Below are positions 1 through 9,700 of a stretch of 64,000 nt of DNA, piece by piece. This DNA is from Shewanella mangrovi. Lineage in GTDB: Bacteria; Pseudomonadota; Gammaproteobacteria; Enterobacterales; Shewanellaceae. Position numbers and translations under genes: made by a program. The notes beneath the pieces were generated by a model. That model worked only from the letters and a program-made list of their open reading frames with translations, searched no databases and had not been told where the DNA came from. The first letter of the stretch is position 1, and every line of letters begins with the position of its first letter. The stretch spans positions 62,001 through 126,000 of the forward strand of contig NZ_JPEO01000001.1 of assembly GCF_000753795.1 (NCBI RefSeq), given 5' to 3'.

Positions 1-1120
1 AAAGCTGTTACAACAAGAACTAACTGAACTGGGATTTAGTGATATTTATCTTAGTGATAGTTGTTGCCTATACGCGAAAGTCCCTGCCACCGTCGCGGAT
101 GTGCCCACAATAGGATTTATTGCACACCTCGATACTTCACCTGATTACAGTGGCAGCCAAGTTAAGCCACAAATTATTGAAAACTATCAAGGGCAGATTC
201 TGCCCTTGGCGGATGGGGAACAACTCTCACCCGAGCAATTCCCGCAGATGTTGCGTTATATCGGGCAGACCTTGATCACCAGCGACGGCTCCACCCTGCT
301 AGGGGCTGATGATAAAGCGGGGATCGCCGAGATCGTGACTGCACTGCATTACTTAATCCAGCATCCTGATATTCCTCACGGTGAGATTTCATTGTGCTTT
401 ACCCCTGATGAGGAGATTGGTTTAGGCGTAAGCCATTTTGATCTAGCGCGTTTTGCGGCTGAATGGGCTTATACCGTTGATGGTGGTGCGGTGGGGGAGT
501 TGCAATGTGAGAACTTCAACGCGGCGACAGCTGTTATCACGGCGAAAGGTAATGCCTGTCATCCTGGTGCTGCTTTTGGTGTGCTGGTTAATGCCATGAC
601 CATGGCGTGTCGCTTTCATGCCAAGATGCCGTTGCATGATACGCCAGAGCATAGCCTAGGATATGATGGCTTCTTCCATCTGATCTCGATGGAAGGCTCC
701 ACCGAGCAGGCGCAGCTGGTTTACCTCATCCGTGATTTTGATGGCGAACAATTCAATCAACGTAAGACATGGCTGCATGATGTCGTTGCCAAATATAATG
801 ATGAGTTGACCGCCGGCAGTTTAACGGTGGAGATTAGCGATAGTTATCTCAACATGAAAAACGCGATTGAACCTGTGCCACATGTCATTGATATCGCGAC
901 CCAAGCGATGGAGATGGCGGGCATCCATGCCGATCTTCAACCCATTCGCGGCGGTACTGATGGGGCACAGCTGTCACACCGAGGGTTACCATGTCCTAAC
1001 CTGTTTGCAGGCGGTCATAATTTCCATGGTAAACATGAATTTGTCTGTCTTGAATCTATGTTGAAGGCGACGGAAGTCATTATCAATATTGCTAAGCTTG
1101 CCACACAGCGTTACCGCTAA
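1..1120 (+). CDS. pepT: Peptidase T (tripeptide aminopeptidase), 5'-truncated by window edge
   Basis: This cytosolic M20-family metallopeptidase removes the N-terminal residue from tripeptides. The reading frame is open from base 2, so the gene begins outside the window and roughly the first 30-40 residues are missing. Visible M20 signatures are the HLDTSPD metal-binding segment, GADDKAG (bridging Asp), TPDEEIG (catalytic Glu plus metal-ligand Glu) and the C-terminal GGTDGA and GGHNFHGKHEF segments, all typical of PepT. The order and spacing match full-length PepT of about 410 residues. A weak hairpin follows the stop. The call is secure; only the true start is unseen. Confidence 0.95.
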   Translation, partial: KLLQQELTELGFSDIYLSDSCCLYAKVPATVADVPTIGFIAHLDTSPDYSGSQVKPQIIENYQGQILPLADGEQLSPEQFPQMLRYIGQTLITSDGSTLLGADDKAGIAEIVTALHYLIQHPDIPHGEISLCFTPDEEIGLGVSHFDLARFAAEWAYTVDGGAVGELQCENFNAATAVITAKGNACHPGAAFGVLVNAMTMACRFHAKMPLHDTPEHSLGYDGFFHLISMEGSTEQAQLVYLIRDFDGEQFNQRKTWLHDVVAKYNDELTAGSLTVEISDSYLNMKNAIEPVPHVIDIATQAMEMAGIHADLQPIRGGTDGAQLSHRGLPCPNLFAGGHNFHGKHEFVCLESMLKATEVIINIAKLATQRYR

Positions 1121-1135
1121 CTCATCCTCGATCTA

Positions 1136-1176
1136 CGGCCACTGATGCTAGCACAGCGTTAGTGGTCGTATTTGTT
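1136..1176 (+). terminator. Possible terminator after pepT
   Basis: An 8-bp stem (CGGCCACT with AGTGGTCG, one G-U pair) encloses a 17-nt loop. It is followed by a T-rich but interrupted tail (TATTTGTTTC). The position just after the pepT stop fits, but the long loop makes it a weak terminator. Confidence 0.4.
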
Positions 1177-1251
1177 TCTCAGAATTTCAATATTTGGCAT
1201 CAGACTTGCTTTTGATCAACCAGCGATCTTTTTTTGACACTGGAAATTGTT

Positions 1252-1863
1252 ATGAAGCGATTGAACTTGTCTGTACCTCAACACTTTTCTTTGCGCGGTA
1301 TTCTGTTGCCGAGCTCAATGTGGGTCATGCTGTTAGGTGCCTTGTTGTTATTTGTGCCCAATTCACTGCTCGCCACGCTGAAGCTGGATAGTTTAGTCGC
1401 GGAATTTACGCCCTATATCGCATTAGCATTGATGGGCGCATTGGCTTATGTCGGTGTGCTGGCGGTGAACTTTTTACTCGATGAAGCGATTCGCTATCTT
1501 CGTGGTAAACGCATTGCCGAACAGGTGGACGAGAAAGTGAAGTTGCTCGATCCTACCGAAAGGGCTTTGCTGCGAGAGTTCTTTATTCAAGGCACGTCAA
1601 TTTTAACGCTGCCACAAGACGACTTAGTGGTGCAGAGCTTACTGCAACACCATATTCTGGAATGTGTTGGTAACGAACGTCACTATGCTATTCAGGGGCC
1701 GACCGCTGACTTCAAAATTTCCGTGTATGCGCGTAAATATTTAAATCGTCGTGTGTTGCGTTTGCCATCAGGTGAGATGAGCCAGGATGATTTGCAACAG
1801 TTGATGAGATCGCGTCCGGCGTTTGTCGCCAACGTAACACAAGTGCGTAAACACGCTGCCTAA
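1252..1863 (+). CDS. SieB-like (superinfection exclusion B family) membrane protein
   Basis: Inner-membrane protein of about 203 residues that resembles the SieB family. Despite the name, such proteins occur widely on bacterial chromosomes and their cellular role is unclear. Two hydrophobic segments lie near residues 20-40 and 55-80. A positively charged stretch (RYLRGKR) and a soluble C-terminal part follow; the latter contains a winged-helix-like region (ERALLREFF, LVVQSLLQHHILE). I chose ATG 1252 over an in-frame TTG at 1234 because neither has a clear Shine-Dalgarno and ATG begins at the natural N-terminus. No phage genes lie nearby, so an antiphage role is not supported by context. Confidence 0.6.
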   Translation: MKRLNLSVPQHFSLRGILLPSSMWVMLLGALLLFVPNSLLATLKLDSLVAEFTPYIALALMGALAYVGVLAVNFLLDEAIRYLRGKRIAEQVDEKVKLLDPTERALLREFFIQGTSILTLPQDDLVVQSLLQHHILECVGNERHYAIQGPTADFKISVYARKYLNRRVLRLPSGEMSQDDLQQLMRSRPAFVANVTQVRKHAA

Positions 1864-1888
1864 AAACAAACGGGCAGCTAAGCTGCCC
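1862..1888 (-). terminator. Hairpin with U-tract on the minus strand
   Basis: A GGGCAGCT/AGCTGCCC stem has a one-base centre. Read on the minus strand it is followed by a T-rich tail (GTTTGTTTTTA). Read on the plus strand it is followed by A residues, so it does not terminate the upstream plus-strand gene well. No minus-strand gene is recognised to its right; see findings. Confidence 0.45.
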
Positions 1889-2330
1889 AAAAATAAAAAG
1901 TGTCGTTTTAAGAAGGATTTCAGTCTAACGATAGACAAGCTTTACAAGCGACGCACTGCATGGGTGTTTTGCTCCGCCCATTACTCACAGGCAAAACAGC
2001 GGTGACATCTAAGGGAGCTCAGCGAGATGGCCTGAGGTCCACAAACTGCTCCTCTTGTTGTAAAGCCGTGATAAAATTTAAGCGCTTTTACTCAGCTTAA
2101 GCGCGATCTTGGTCACTAACTGGTGTATTCCTTCATTCTATTCGTCAGCAACTTTTGCGGATTTAGCCGTAGTTCAAAAAACAAGCAATTTGATTGTCGG
2201 TTTTAACGGAAGTGTGTCAGCAGGGGCTTGTTTTGTGGTGAATATTACGTCAGGGCGCTGCTAAATTGGACTTTGACGAAGAAAAAATAGACATCTGATT
2301 CTTAATTGCGATTTTAGACTGTCAAAGCAC
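1889..2330. other. Intergenic stretch without a recognised gene
   Basis: About 440 bp between the minus-strand hairpin and the tRNA promoter. Both strands lack a convincing coding frame with a ribosome-binding site. It contains several self-complementary segments (for example TTAAGCGC at 2077 and the AGCTTAAGCGC that follows it). A non-coding minus-strand transcript ending at the 1862-1888 hairpin is possible. It does not match 6S, tmRNA or RNase P RNA by eye. Confidence 0.3.
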
Positions 2331-2358
2331 TTGCGATTCGTTAACGCAAATGTATAAT
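2331..2358 (+). promoter_or_regulatory. Sigma70-type promoter of tRNA-Leu
   Basis: The -35 TTGCGA (2331-2336) and the consensus -10 TATAAT (2353-2358) are 16 bp apart. They lie about 45 bp upstream of the mature tRNA 5' end, which leaves a leader for RNase P processing. Confidence 0.65.
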
Positions 2359-2406
2359 TCCGTTCGTTCGCTGCAGTACACGATGCTAAAGCGACTTACA
2401 ATATGT

Positions 2407-2493
2407 GCCAGAGTGGTGAAATTGGTAGACACAGGGGATTCAAAATCCCCCGCCCTTAAAAGCGTGACGGTTCGAGTCCGTCCTCTGGTACCA
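2407..2493 (+). tRNA. tRNA-Leu (anticodon CAA)
   Basis: An 87-nt type II tRNA. The acceptor stem pairs GCCAGAG with CTCTGGT and the CCA end is encoded. The anticodon arm GGGGA-TTCAAAA-TCCCC gives anticodon CAA, reading UUG. A long variable arm and the TTCGAGTCC T-loop are present. A terminator follows 21 nt downstream, so it is transcribed alone. tRNA-Leu genes are frequent integration sites, but no duplicated 3' end or integrase is visible here. Confidence 0.97.
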
Positions 2494-2514
2494 TATCTTC
2501 TAAGAGATAATAGG

Positions 2515-2535
2515 CCGACGGAAGTCGGTTTTTTT
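2515..2535 (+). terminator. Rho-independent terminator of tRNA-Leu
   Basis: Stem CCGAC/GTCGG with a GGAA tetraloop-like centre, followed by seven T residues. Confidence 0.85.
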
Positions 2536-2782
2536 GTGCCTGGAATTCGCCAATCCGTATTACTTCAATTGATGGAAATACGGCGCCGCGGCGCCTTTTC
2601 ATATCATCCTGCCTTTTGGGACCTCTCTCAATACTGAAGGTTTGCTTGCTGTAGTCATCTGAAATCGATCAGTGCTCGAATGAGCATGCTGGGCGTAATG
2701 CAGCTTAGCGACCAACGTTCGCTCATAGCCGTGATTGTTGCAGTATTTGTTCCATTCGAATGCGATTAACTCGCAACGATGA

Positions 2783-2811
2783 TTGCGTTCTTGCTCAACG
2801 CGGCATATATT
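2783..2811 (+). promoter_or_regulatory. Promoter of the MarR-EmrAB operon
   Basis: TTGCGT (2783-2788) and TATATT (2806-2811) are separated by 17 bp. The predicted start of transcription falls near 2818, just upstream of the palindromic operator. No other hexamer pair this good lies closer to the gene. The preceding stretch 2536-2782 holds only a GGCGC/GCGCC hairpin at 2582-2595 followed by four T residues, and no gene. Confidence 0.5.
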
Positions 2812-2824
2812 AACTTTTATTTAA

Positions 2825-2836
2825 TTGCCTAGGCAA
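2825..2836 (+). promoter_or_regulatory. Palindromic MarR-type operator
   Basis: The perfect 12-bp palindrome TTGCCTAGGCAA sits 8 bp before the start codon of the MarR gene. MarR dimers bind short palindromes overlapping their own promoters, so autorepression of the efflux operon is the likely role. The assignment of this regulator to this site is inferred from position. Confidence 0.6.
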
Positions 2837-2844
2837 ATATTGAT

Positions 2845-3309
2845 ATGGCATATTTCTCTGCAAGTAAGATCCAACAAACGCCATTCTCACTCGGGCATCT
2901 ATTGCATCTGGTGAATCAGTACAAAGATCGTGTGTTGACCCGCCATCTGTTACCGCTGGATATCACGGCGCAGCAGTTCAAGGTGTTGATGCTGATCCAT
3001 CGAGACCATGTCGAGAGCTGCAGTGTGTTAAGCCAGCGCTTATCGGTGGATGGTGGCGCCATTACGCGCATGTTAGATCGATTGGAACAAAAGCAACTGT
3101 TACAACGCATTCGCGATGCTAAGGATCGACGCAAGATTGCGCTGCAGCTTACCGAAACAGGCGAGGCGCTATGCCAGCAAATGCCCGAGTTTATCGCTGA
3201 AGTACTGAATGAATTTACTCAGGGATTAGATGATGAAGATATCGCGCTGCTGGAGCAGTTGTTGCGCAAGATTTTGTATGCGGGCGGTGTATTGGAACCG
3301 CAGGACTAA
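2845..3309 (+). CDS. MarR-family transcriptional repressor of efflux operon
   Basis: A 154-residue winged-helix regulator, the usual MarR length. The DNA-binding core runs from about residue 45 to 105 (ITAQQFKVLMLI, then SVDGGAITRMLDRLE as recognition helix, then KDRRKIALQLTETG as the wing). It is the first gene of an operon with EmrA- and EmrB-type efflux genes, 30 bp before emrA, which points to drug-responsive autoregulation like E. coli EmrR/MprA. No good Shine-Dalgarno is visible. The palindrome at 2825-2836 lies where a ribosome-binding site would be. Confidence 0.85.
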   Translation: MAYFSASKIQQTPFSLGHLLHLVNQYKDRVLTRHLLPLDITAQQFKVLMLIHRDHVESCSVLSQRLSVDGGAITRMLDRLEQKQLLQRIRDAKDRRKIALQLTETGEALCQQMPEFIAEVLNEFTQGLDDEDIALLEQLLRKILYAGGVLEPQD

Positions 3310-3339
3310 TTTTTTAAAGCTAGATTGAACGAGACCCTA

Positions 3340-4560
3340 ATGGCTGAACAAACATCTACTCAGCAAGCAAGCGCGCCTGCGACTACGAAATCCCGTAAAC
3401 GCAAAGTGTACTTGCTGGGCTTATTATTCTGTGTCGCCGCAGCAGGTATTGGCGCATATGTTTATCATCAAGAGTATGGTCGCTTTTATGAAGAGACCGA
3501 CGATGCCTATGTGCAGGGTAATCTCATCAGCATCGCGCCAAAAATCTCCGGAACCGTGACACAACTCTTTGCCGAAGAAGGGGACTATGTCGAAAAAGGG
3601 CAAACATTAGTGAGCCTTGAGCAGAGCGATGCCAAGATTGCTCTTGATGGTGCTGAGGCGAATCTCGCTAATGTGGTGCGCCAGACCCGCGGTTTGTACA
3701 ACGACGTTGATAACTATCAAGCACAGTTGCGGGTACAACAGGTGAACTATCAGCAGGCATTAGCGGATTATCAGCGTCGAGTGAAGCTCGCCAAGCGCAA
3801 TTTGATCTCGGAAGAGGAAGTCACTCATTATCGGGACAATCTGCAGGCGGCTGAGAACCAATTGAGCGTGGCGAAACAAGCGCTGAATGCCAAGTTAGCC
3901 TTGACTGAAGGCGTCAGCATCGCCAATCACCCGGCAATAAAAAGTGCTATTGCGCAGCTGCAAGCGGCGTATCTGAATCTGCAATACACCCAAATCAAGG
4001 CGCCGGAATCTGGTTATATCGCCAAACGTTCGGTGCAATTGGGACAACAGTTGTCTGCCGCGACACCGTTGATGGTGCTGGTGCCGCTGCAGCAGGTGTG
4101 GATTGATGCCAACTTTAAAGAGAGTCAGATGAAGGCTATGCGCATTGGTCAGCCGGTGGATATTGTGGCAGATCTCTATGGTGATGATGTGCACTATCAA
4201 GGGCACATTAGCAGTTTAGGTATCGGCACGGGCAGTGCGTTTGCATTGCTACCGGAGCAGAATGCTACCGGCAACTGGATCAAAATAGTGCGGCGTTTAC
4301 CGGTTCGCGTAGAGATCGACGATCCGCAGCAAATACAGCAGCATCCATTGCGTATCGGCTTATCCACGCTCGTCACCGTGCAGCTTAAAGATACTAATGG
4401 CCCATTACTGGCACAGCGCGCCGAGAGCAAGCCACGTTTCAGTACCGATATTTATGATGAGCAATTAACCCAAGCGCATCAGCTCGTACGGCAGATCCTC
4501 GAACAAAACGGTATTAGTGCCACCGATGCCATTGTGGCGGAAGCCAAGGCTGCTAACTAA
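3340..4560 (+). CDS. emrA: EmrA-type membrane fusion protein of a tripartite multidrug pump
   Basis: Periplasmic adaptor of the HlyD/EmrA family, linking the inner-membrane MFS pump to an outer-membrane channel. One N-terminal membrane helix (about residues 24-44) is followed by a lipoyl/barrel half (ETDDAYVQGN, SGTVTQLFAEEGDYVEKGQ). Next come a coiled-coil hairpin (about 105-205) and the returning barrel (YTQIKAPESGYIAKR). ATG 3340 is preferred to the in-frame TTG at 3325; it gives the common EmrA N-terminus. The stop overlaps the emrB start (TAATG), indicating translational coupling. No outer-membrane partner is encoded here, so a TolC-type channel elsewhere is implied. Confidence 0.9.
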   Translation: MAEQTSTQQASAPATTKSRKRKVYLLGLLFCVAAAGIGAYVYHQEYGRFYEETDDAYVQGNLISIAPKISGTVTQLFAEEGDYVEKGQTLVSLEQSDAKIALDGAEANLANVVRQTRGLYNDVDNYQAQLRVQQVNYQQALADYQRRVKLAKRNLISEEEVTHYRDNLQAAENQLSVAKQALNAKLALTEGVSIANHPAIKSAIAQLQAAYLNLQYTQIKAPESGYIAKRSVQLGQQLSAATPLMVLVPLQQVWIDANFKESQMKAMRIGQPVDIVADLYGDDVHYQGHISSLGIGTGSAFALLPEQNATGNWIKIVRRLPVRVEIDDPQQIQQHPLRIGLSTLVTVQLKDTNGPLLAQRAESKPRFSTDIYDEQLTQAHQLVRQILEQNGISATDAIVAEAKAAN

Positions 4561-6065
4561 TGAATGGTTATCAGTTTCGGCCGCCAAGTTTGGGGCTGGC
4601 AACCTTAGGGCTATCGTTAGCGACATTTATGCAGGTGCTTGATACCACCATTGCTAACGTTGCCTTGCCCACTATTGCCGGTAACTTGGGCGTTTCATCA
4701 GATCAAAGCACCTGGGTGATTACGTCGTTCGCCGTGTGTAATGCCATTGCCTTACCGCTGACCGGCTGGGTGTCGCGTACTATTGGTGAGACCAGACTGT
4801 TTTTAGGCTCAGTGATTATGTTCGCCATCACCTCGTTTTTGTGTGGTATGGCGCAGTCGATGAATGAGCTGATTCTGTTTCGAGCATTGCAGGGGTTCTT
4901 TTCCGGGCCACTATTTCCGATGTCACAGACGTTGATGATGGCGATTTTCCCACGGGAAAAACGCGGCCTTGCGTTAGCTCTCATTGGGATGGTGACGGTC
5001 GTGGCGCCCATTGTCGGGCCAATCACTGGCGGTTGGATCACCGACAGCTATTCGTGGCGCTGGATTTTCTATATCAATGTGCCGATCGGGATCTTTGCAG
5101 CCCTAGTAGTATTTATGCAGATGCGCGGCCGTCAGGAAGATAAGGTACGCAACCCCATTGATTTTGGTGGACTTGCACTGCTGGTCATCGGTGTCGGTGC
5201 GCTGCAGATCATGTTGGATAAGGGCAACGATCTCGATTGGTTTTCTTCTCACTTTATTGTGTCATTAGGGCTGTTATCCCTAGTCACTTTGATTGCGTTT
5301 GTGATCTGGGAGCTCACCAGTGAACACCCGATTGTTAATCTAGGTTTGTTCCGCGATCGTAACTTCACCACTGGTACCATTGCGCTGGTACTGGGTTACG
5401 GCGCATTTTTCGCGATTGCGCTGATTTTGCCGCAGTGGCTCCAGATTAATATGGGCTACACCGCCGTATGGGCTGGGCTAGCGGCGGCGCCGATGGGGGT
5501 AATCCCCTTGCTGACCTCATCATTAATTGGGAAATATTCCCATAAAGTGGACTTACGTTTGCTCGTTACCGGTTCATTTGTGGTGATTGGCGCATCCTGC
5601 TTTATGCGCGCCGGTTTTAATTTGCAGGTAGATTTTGCTTCTATTGCCTTGGTACAGCTGTTTATGGGTATTGGTGTCGTGCTGTTCTTTATGCCGTTGA
5701 CTACCATTTTGCTGTCTAATCTAGAACACCACGAAATTGCTGATGGTTCTGGGCTGGCCACTTTCTTACGGGTGTTGGGTGGTAGTTTTGCGTCATCGCT
5801 GAGCATTTGGTTGTGGGATCGCCGCGAGATCTTTCACCGCGCTCAACTCAACGACAATATCAGTGTGATGAATGAAAATGCGCAGCATTATTTGCAGCAG
5901 CTAGGTGGCTTTACTCAGCGTAATTTGGCGCAGGTGGAAGGCTTGCTGCAGCAACAGGCGGTGATGATGTCGACGATCGATTATTTCACCTTGCTGGGCT
6001 GGATGTTTGTGGGCTTGATAGTGATTATTTGGTTCGCTAAGCCACCATTCTTTCGCGCTCATTAA
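4560..6065 (+). CDS. emrB: EmrB-type MFS multidrug exporter (DHA2, 14 TM)
   Basis: Inner-membrane proton-driven drug exporter of 501 residues, close to E. coli EmrB. The N-terminal segment LDTTIANVALPTIAG is the DHA2 motif D1. The WVITSFAVCNAIALPLTGW and PLFPMSQTLMMAIFPREKRG segments correspond to later DHA2 motifs, and a 14-helix hydrophobic profile follows. It is the last gene of the marR-emrA-emrB operon, coupled to emrA by a one-base overlap and followed by a strong bidirectional terminator. Confidence 0.93.
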   Translation: MNGYQFRPPSLGLATLGLSLATFMQVLDTTIANVALPTIAGNLGVSSDQSTWVITSFAVCNAIALPLTGWVSRTIGETRLFLGSVIMFAITSFLCGMAQSMNELILFRALQGFFSGPLFPMSQTLMMAIFPREKRGLALALIGMVTVVAPIVGPITGGWITDSYSWRWIFYINVPIGIFAALVVFMQMRGRQEDKVRNPIDFGGLALLVIGVGALQIMLDKGNDLDWFSSHFIVSLGLLSLVTLIAFVIWELTSEHPIVNLGLFRDRNFTTGTIALVLGYGAFFAIALILPQWLQINMGYTAVWAGLAAAPMGVIPLLTSSLIGKYSHKVDLRLLVTGSFVVIGASCFMRAGFNLQVDFASIALVQLFMGIGVVLFFMPLTTILLSNLEHHEIADGSGLATFLRVLGGSFASSLSIWLWDRREIFHRAQLNDNISVMNENAQHYLQQLGGFTQRNLAQVEGLLQQQAVMMSTIDYFTLLGWMFVGLIVIIWFAKPPFFRAH

Positions 6066-6076
6066 GCCCTAGCGCT

Positions 6077-6112
6077 AACGAGAAAAGCCAGCGATTGCTG
6101 GCTTTTCTCGTT
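6077..6112. terminator. Strong bidirectional terminator
   Basis: A perfect 16-bp stem (AACGAGAAAAGCCAGC and its complement) with a GATT loop. It lies between the convergent emrB (plus) and the small minus-strand gene at 6139. Both arms end in T-rich sequence, so it can serve both strands. Confidence 0.85.
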
Positions 6113-6138
6113 ACTGAGTTGTTCCAATCATTGCCCTC

Positions 6139-6327
6139 CTATTTATATTGTTCAAGTAAGTGGCGGTTTTCATCTACCAGCTTTTTCTGCTGAGTTTGCA
6201 TCTCTACGTAGTCGGCGTTGGAAGGTTCAGCTAAGTGCATTTCTTCCAACTGGTGAATACGCGTTGCTAAACTTTTAATGTGCCTGCTATTGGCTTGGAT
6301 CTTCATTTCAACTTCTGGAGGGATCAT
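6139..6327 (-). CDS. Small coiled-coil hypothetical protein
   Basis: A soluble, charged protein of about 62 residues. It appears to be one long amphipathic helix or coiled coil (KIQANSRHIKSLATRIHQLEEMH, then VEMQTQQKKLVDENRHLLEQY). I chose ATG 6327 because a GGAG Shine-Dalgarno sits 7 nt upstream. An in-frame TTG at 6375 would add 16 residues but lacks such a site. No signal peptide or known domain is seen. It is a single gene ending at the shared terminator. The function is unknown. Confidence 0.6.
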   Translation of the reverse strand: MIPPEVEMKIQANSRHIKSLATRIHQLEEMHLAEPSNADYVEMQTQQKKLVDENRHLLEQYK

Positions 6328-6624
6328 AACGTTCTCCATTGTCTGCTGATTTATCGTCATATTAAGTTTAGTCAAAATGCGCCATTTTGCGGCTAAATTC
6401 TCGTCGAGCTGCTGTGAGTGGGCGCTTTGCCAAACAGGTGACTATCTTGATAGACAGCGCTGTACTAACTCGCTGTTGTGAAATGAGTTGTTATTAAAAT
6501 GTACAGTGATTGAGCAGTACAAAATCGCGCTAGCTGATAAGCGCTGGTGGACTTGCGTTCTCTTAGTGGTTTTAGCAAGATTCGCCTCTGGAATGCGCGG
6601 CCGATCGCGCCGCGATCTTTGGCT
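6328..6624. other. Intergenic stretch upstream of TonB receptor promoter
   Basis: About 300 bp without a credible gene. Open frames on both strands here lack ribosome-binding sites and codon bias. It joins the divergent promoters of the 6139 gene and the TonB receptor. Confidence 0.4.
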
Positions 6625-6657
6625 TGCAAGGTTGGTGCAAGGTTTATTCGTTATAAG
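6625..6657 (+). promoter_or_regulatory. OmpR-type direct-repeat site and -10 of the TonB receptor gene
   Basis: TGCAAGGTT (6625-6633) and TGCAAGGTT (6636-6644) form a perfect direct repeat with an 11-bp period. The -10 TATAAG (6652-6657) begins 16 nt after the start of the second half, so the repeat occupies the -35 position. The same element with the same spacing occurs before the M16 peptidase and the 18100 operon. Binding by the regulator at 9863 is inferred from neighbourhood and architecture. Confidence 0.7.
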
Positions 6658-6759
6658 ACTGTTATTCGAGCATGAAACAAAAATGAAACAACTGATTAAA
6701 AATTCGCAAAAGCTTCGAATCAACAAATCTATATAAGAATAATCGGGAGGAACACTTAG

Positions 6760-9700
6760 GTGAGCACCAACAAATTCCAATTGTCATTGGTAGCGTTAGC
6801 GGTATTGGGCTTTAACAGCTCATACGCTGTTGCAGCCAACAATGATAACAACGTTGAAGTGAATGCTACACAGTCTGCCGAGGCTGCTGCGGCAAACGAT
6901 AAAGACCAAGTTCGTCCGCCAAAGCAGAAAACGGATGAGCATATCTTGGTCACGGGTTCACGCCTGCAATATGGTAGTGCCGTGTCCAAACCTTCCATTA
7001 TCACTGAAGAAGATATCAAAAAGCGCGGTGTTACCAGCGTTGAAGAGCTGATCCGCACGCTGCCACAAAACTTGGCCACCATCGGCGGTATGGCTAATGG
7101 TCGTTTTAATGGCCCATTGGCGGTAGCAGACGGCAGTCCTGGCAATATGTCTTCCATCGGTGCACTAGGTGTTTCTGCTGCCAACTTAGGCGGTATGGGC
7201 GCGGGTCGTACTCTGATTCTGGTTAACGGGCGCCGTATGGCCGGCGCTGCTGGTATTCAAGATGGCTTTGTGAACCTGAATGGTATTCCGCTAAGTGCGA
7301 TTGAACGCGTTGAAATCACCACTGATGGTGCATCCGCAGTATATGGCGCTGACGCTATGGGCGGCGTTATCAACTTCATTCTGAAAAGCGGTTTCTCTGG
7401 CACAACTGTCACAGTGCAGCACGAAGATTCAAACAACGGCGCCGATAACTCACGCTTTAGCTTATACACTGGCTATGGTTGGGATTCCGGTAACATCTCG
7501 ATGACGTTGGATTACAGCAAACGTAAGCCAGTGATCAACGCTAAAACCGGTTACACCACCAACGATTACTCAAGCCACTATAATGGCGATCCATCGTGGG
7601 ACCGTCGTTCATTCTCTGATGGTAGTCAGCCTGGATTAGTTGATAATTCTACCAGCTACTACGATTGGGACTTAGACGCTTATATTAATAACGTCAGTGC
7701 TTACACTATTCGCGATGGTTACACCGGCGGTCGTCCAACCATGGATGATATTGTGGACGTGGGCGGCGAAGCGCGTCGTGACTTTGTACCTCGTGTAGGT
7801 GGTCCGGATACTGAATCGAAAAGCATCACTGTTAACTTTGAACAAGAGTTGACTGACAAACTGAGCATCTACGGTACCGGTTTGTTTACCCGTAGCGAAT
7901 CAAGCCAAGATCAAATAGAAGCCTCTGGTCTGACGGTTAACATGGCACCGGGACAATACTACAACCCGTTCCCAGCATATCAGTTCAGTTCTTGGAACCC
8001 TGGCGTAACTGCTTATTATTATCCAGCCGATGAACTGGCAAATGGTGACCTGCCATACGGTTACAGTGATAGCACTGCTGATAACTGGAGCTTAAACGCG
8101 GGTATCAGCTACAAATTTAACGAAGATACTAAGTTAGAGTTTATCTACACCACTTCACGTGCTACCACTAAGGGCGCGCGTTATGCCTACGATAATATCG
8201 TGTCAATCAGTGAAGATTTGTCTTCGCCTAACGGCTATCGCTGCTCTAACTTCCAGCTAGAGCGTGGTCGTTACACAGGTGATGAGTTAGCCTTCTATCA
8301 AGACTTGTTTGATCGCCAATGTACGGCGATGACCAGTTCAGATCCTAATCTGGCGTTCAACCCGTGGAAATCGAGCGCTGATGGAACTGGCGCGAGCATC
8401 AATGACTTCTTCTATCGTCATAGCAACGAAGATCGTGGTTCACGTTTAGAAAACTACGAGCTGCGTTTAAACGGCGCCTTGTGGGAACTGCCAGCGGGTA
8501 AAATCTACTACGCAATTGGTGGTGAATATAACGATGACGGCATTGATAGTAATGAAGTGAAAGTACTGACAGGTGAAGCGGTACACCGTACTCGTAACGG
8601 TTTCTTTGCGGAAACTAACATTCCAGTATTTGGCCACAAGCTGAACTTCCCTGGTATGCGCGCGTTGACCTTTAACCTAGCAGCACGTCGTGATAGCTAC
8701 TCAACCACCGGCGCTGTAGGGACTGTGGATGGCATTCCGTTCGACCAAGGTGGTGAAGTCGTTTATGCGAAAAACACCTTTACCCGTTGGACCCCAAGCT
8801 ACGGTTTTAACTGGCAACCAATTGATTCAGTAACCGTTCGTGCGAAATGGAGTGAAGGCTTTAAGGCACCGCCATACACTTCACTGTTCAGCATTACTGG
8901 TTCATCGACCTATGACGCCGCGGTAACTAACGATCCGCTGTATGATTGCCGTGCTAACAGTGATTGTGATTTCGACTGGGGTGATTCATACGGTTATTAC
9001 GTGCCGCGTACGACTGCGCCAAATGAACTCCTGAAACCGCAAACTTCGAAACAGCAATCGTACACTGTGTCGTGGTTGCCAGGTGGTGCATTGTCAGGTT
9101 TGACCTTGGATGTGACCTATAACAACACCAAGATCGATAACGAATACGCAGACTTGGATGATCTGAACCATTACGAGCGTTTTGAAACCACCGCCGGTAT
9201 CGAAGACTTCTACCCACGTGATGAAAACGGCCGTGTTGAACGCGTACGTAACTTGACCTTCAACATGTCAGGTTCTGAATACTCTTCACTGCTGTATGAA
9301 CTGGGTTACTACGTCTACACCGATTTCGGTACCTTTACACCGCACCTGACTTACATTCGCAACCTGAAGTCAGAAACCAAAGTGTTTGCTGGTAGCGAGC
9401 CGATGTCGGATGTGGGTCACTTAGGTGGTGTGGATCGTTATAAACTGACCGGCTCTTTGCAGTACCAATATAACGATTTCAGCGCGACCCTGTGGGCTTA
9501 CTACCTGCCGACTTACATCAACGATTACGATGTACAGATCTATGCTGGTCAAGAGTCAAACTTGGATGCTAAACGCGAAGTTGCGTCAATGACGACCTTT
9601 GATTTGACCATGTCTTATCAATTGACTAACAGTCTGCGAGTGAACTTTGCTGGCCGTAATATCTTTGACAAGCAACCGGCATTTGTGGTGGTAGAACAAC

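Noticed and set aside
1252..1863. Antiphage role for the SieB-like protein
   Set aside because: Only the family name suggests it; there are no phage or defence genes around.
2407..2535. tRNA-Leu as attachment site of an integrated element
   Set aside because: No repeat of the tRNA 3' end and no integrase gene are visible in the window; the flanking genes look like ordinary core genes.
2350..2637. 95-codon frame over the tRNA-Leu gene
   Set aside because: It reads through the tRNA and its terminator; the tRNA fold explains the sequence.
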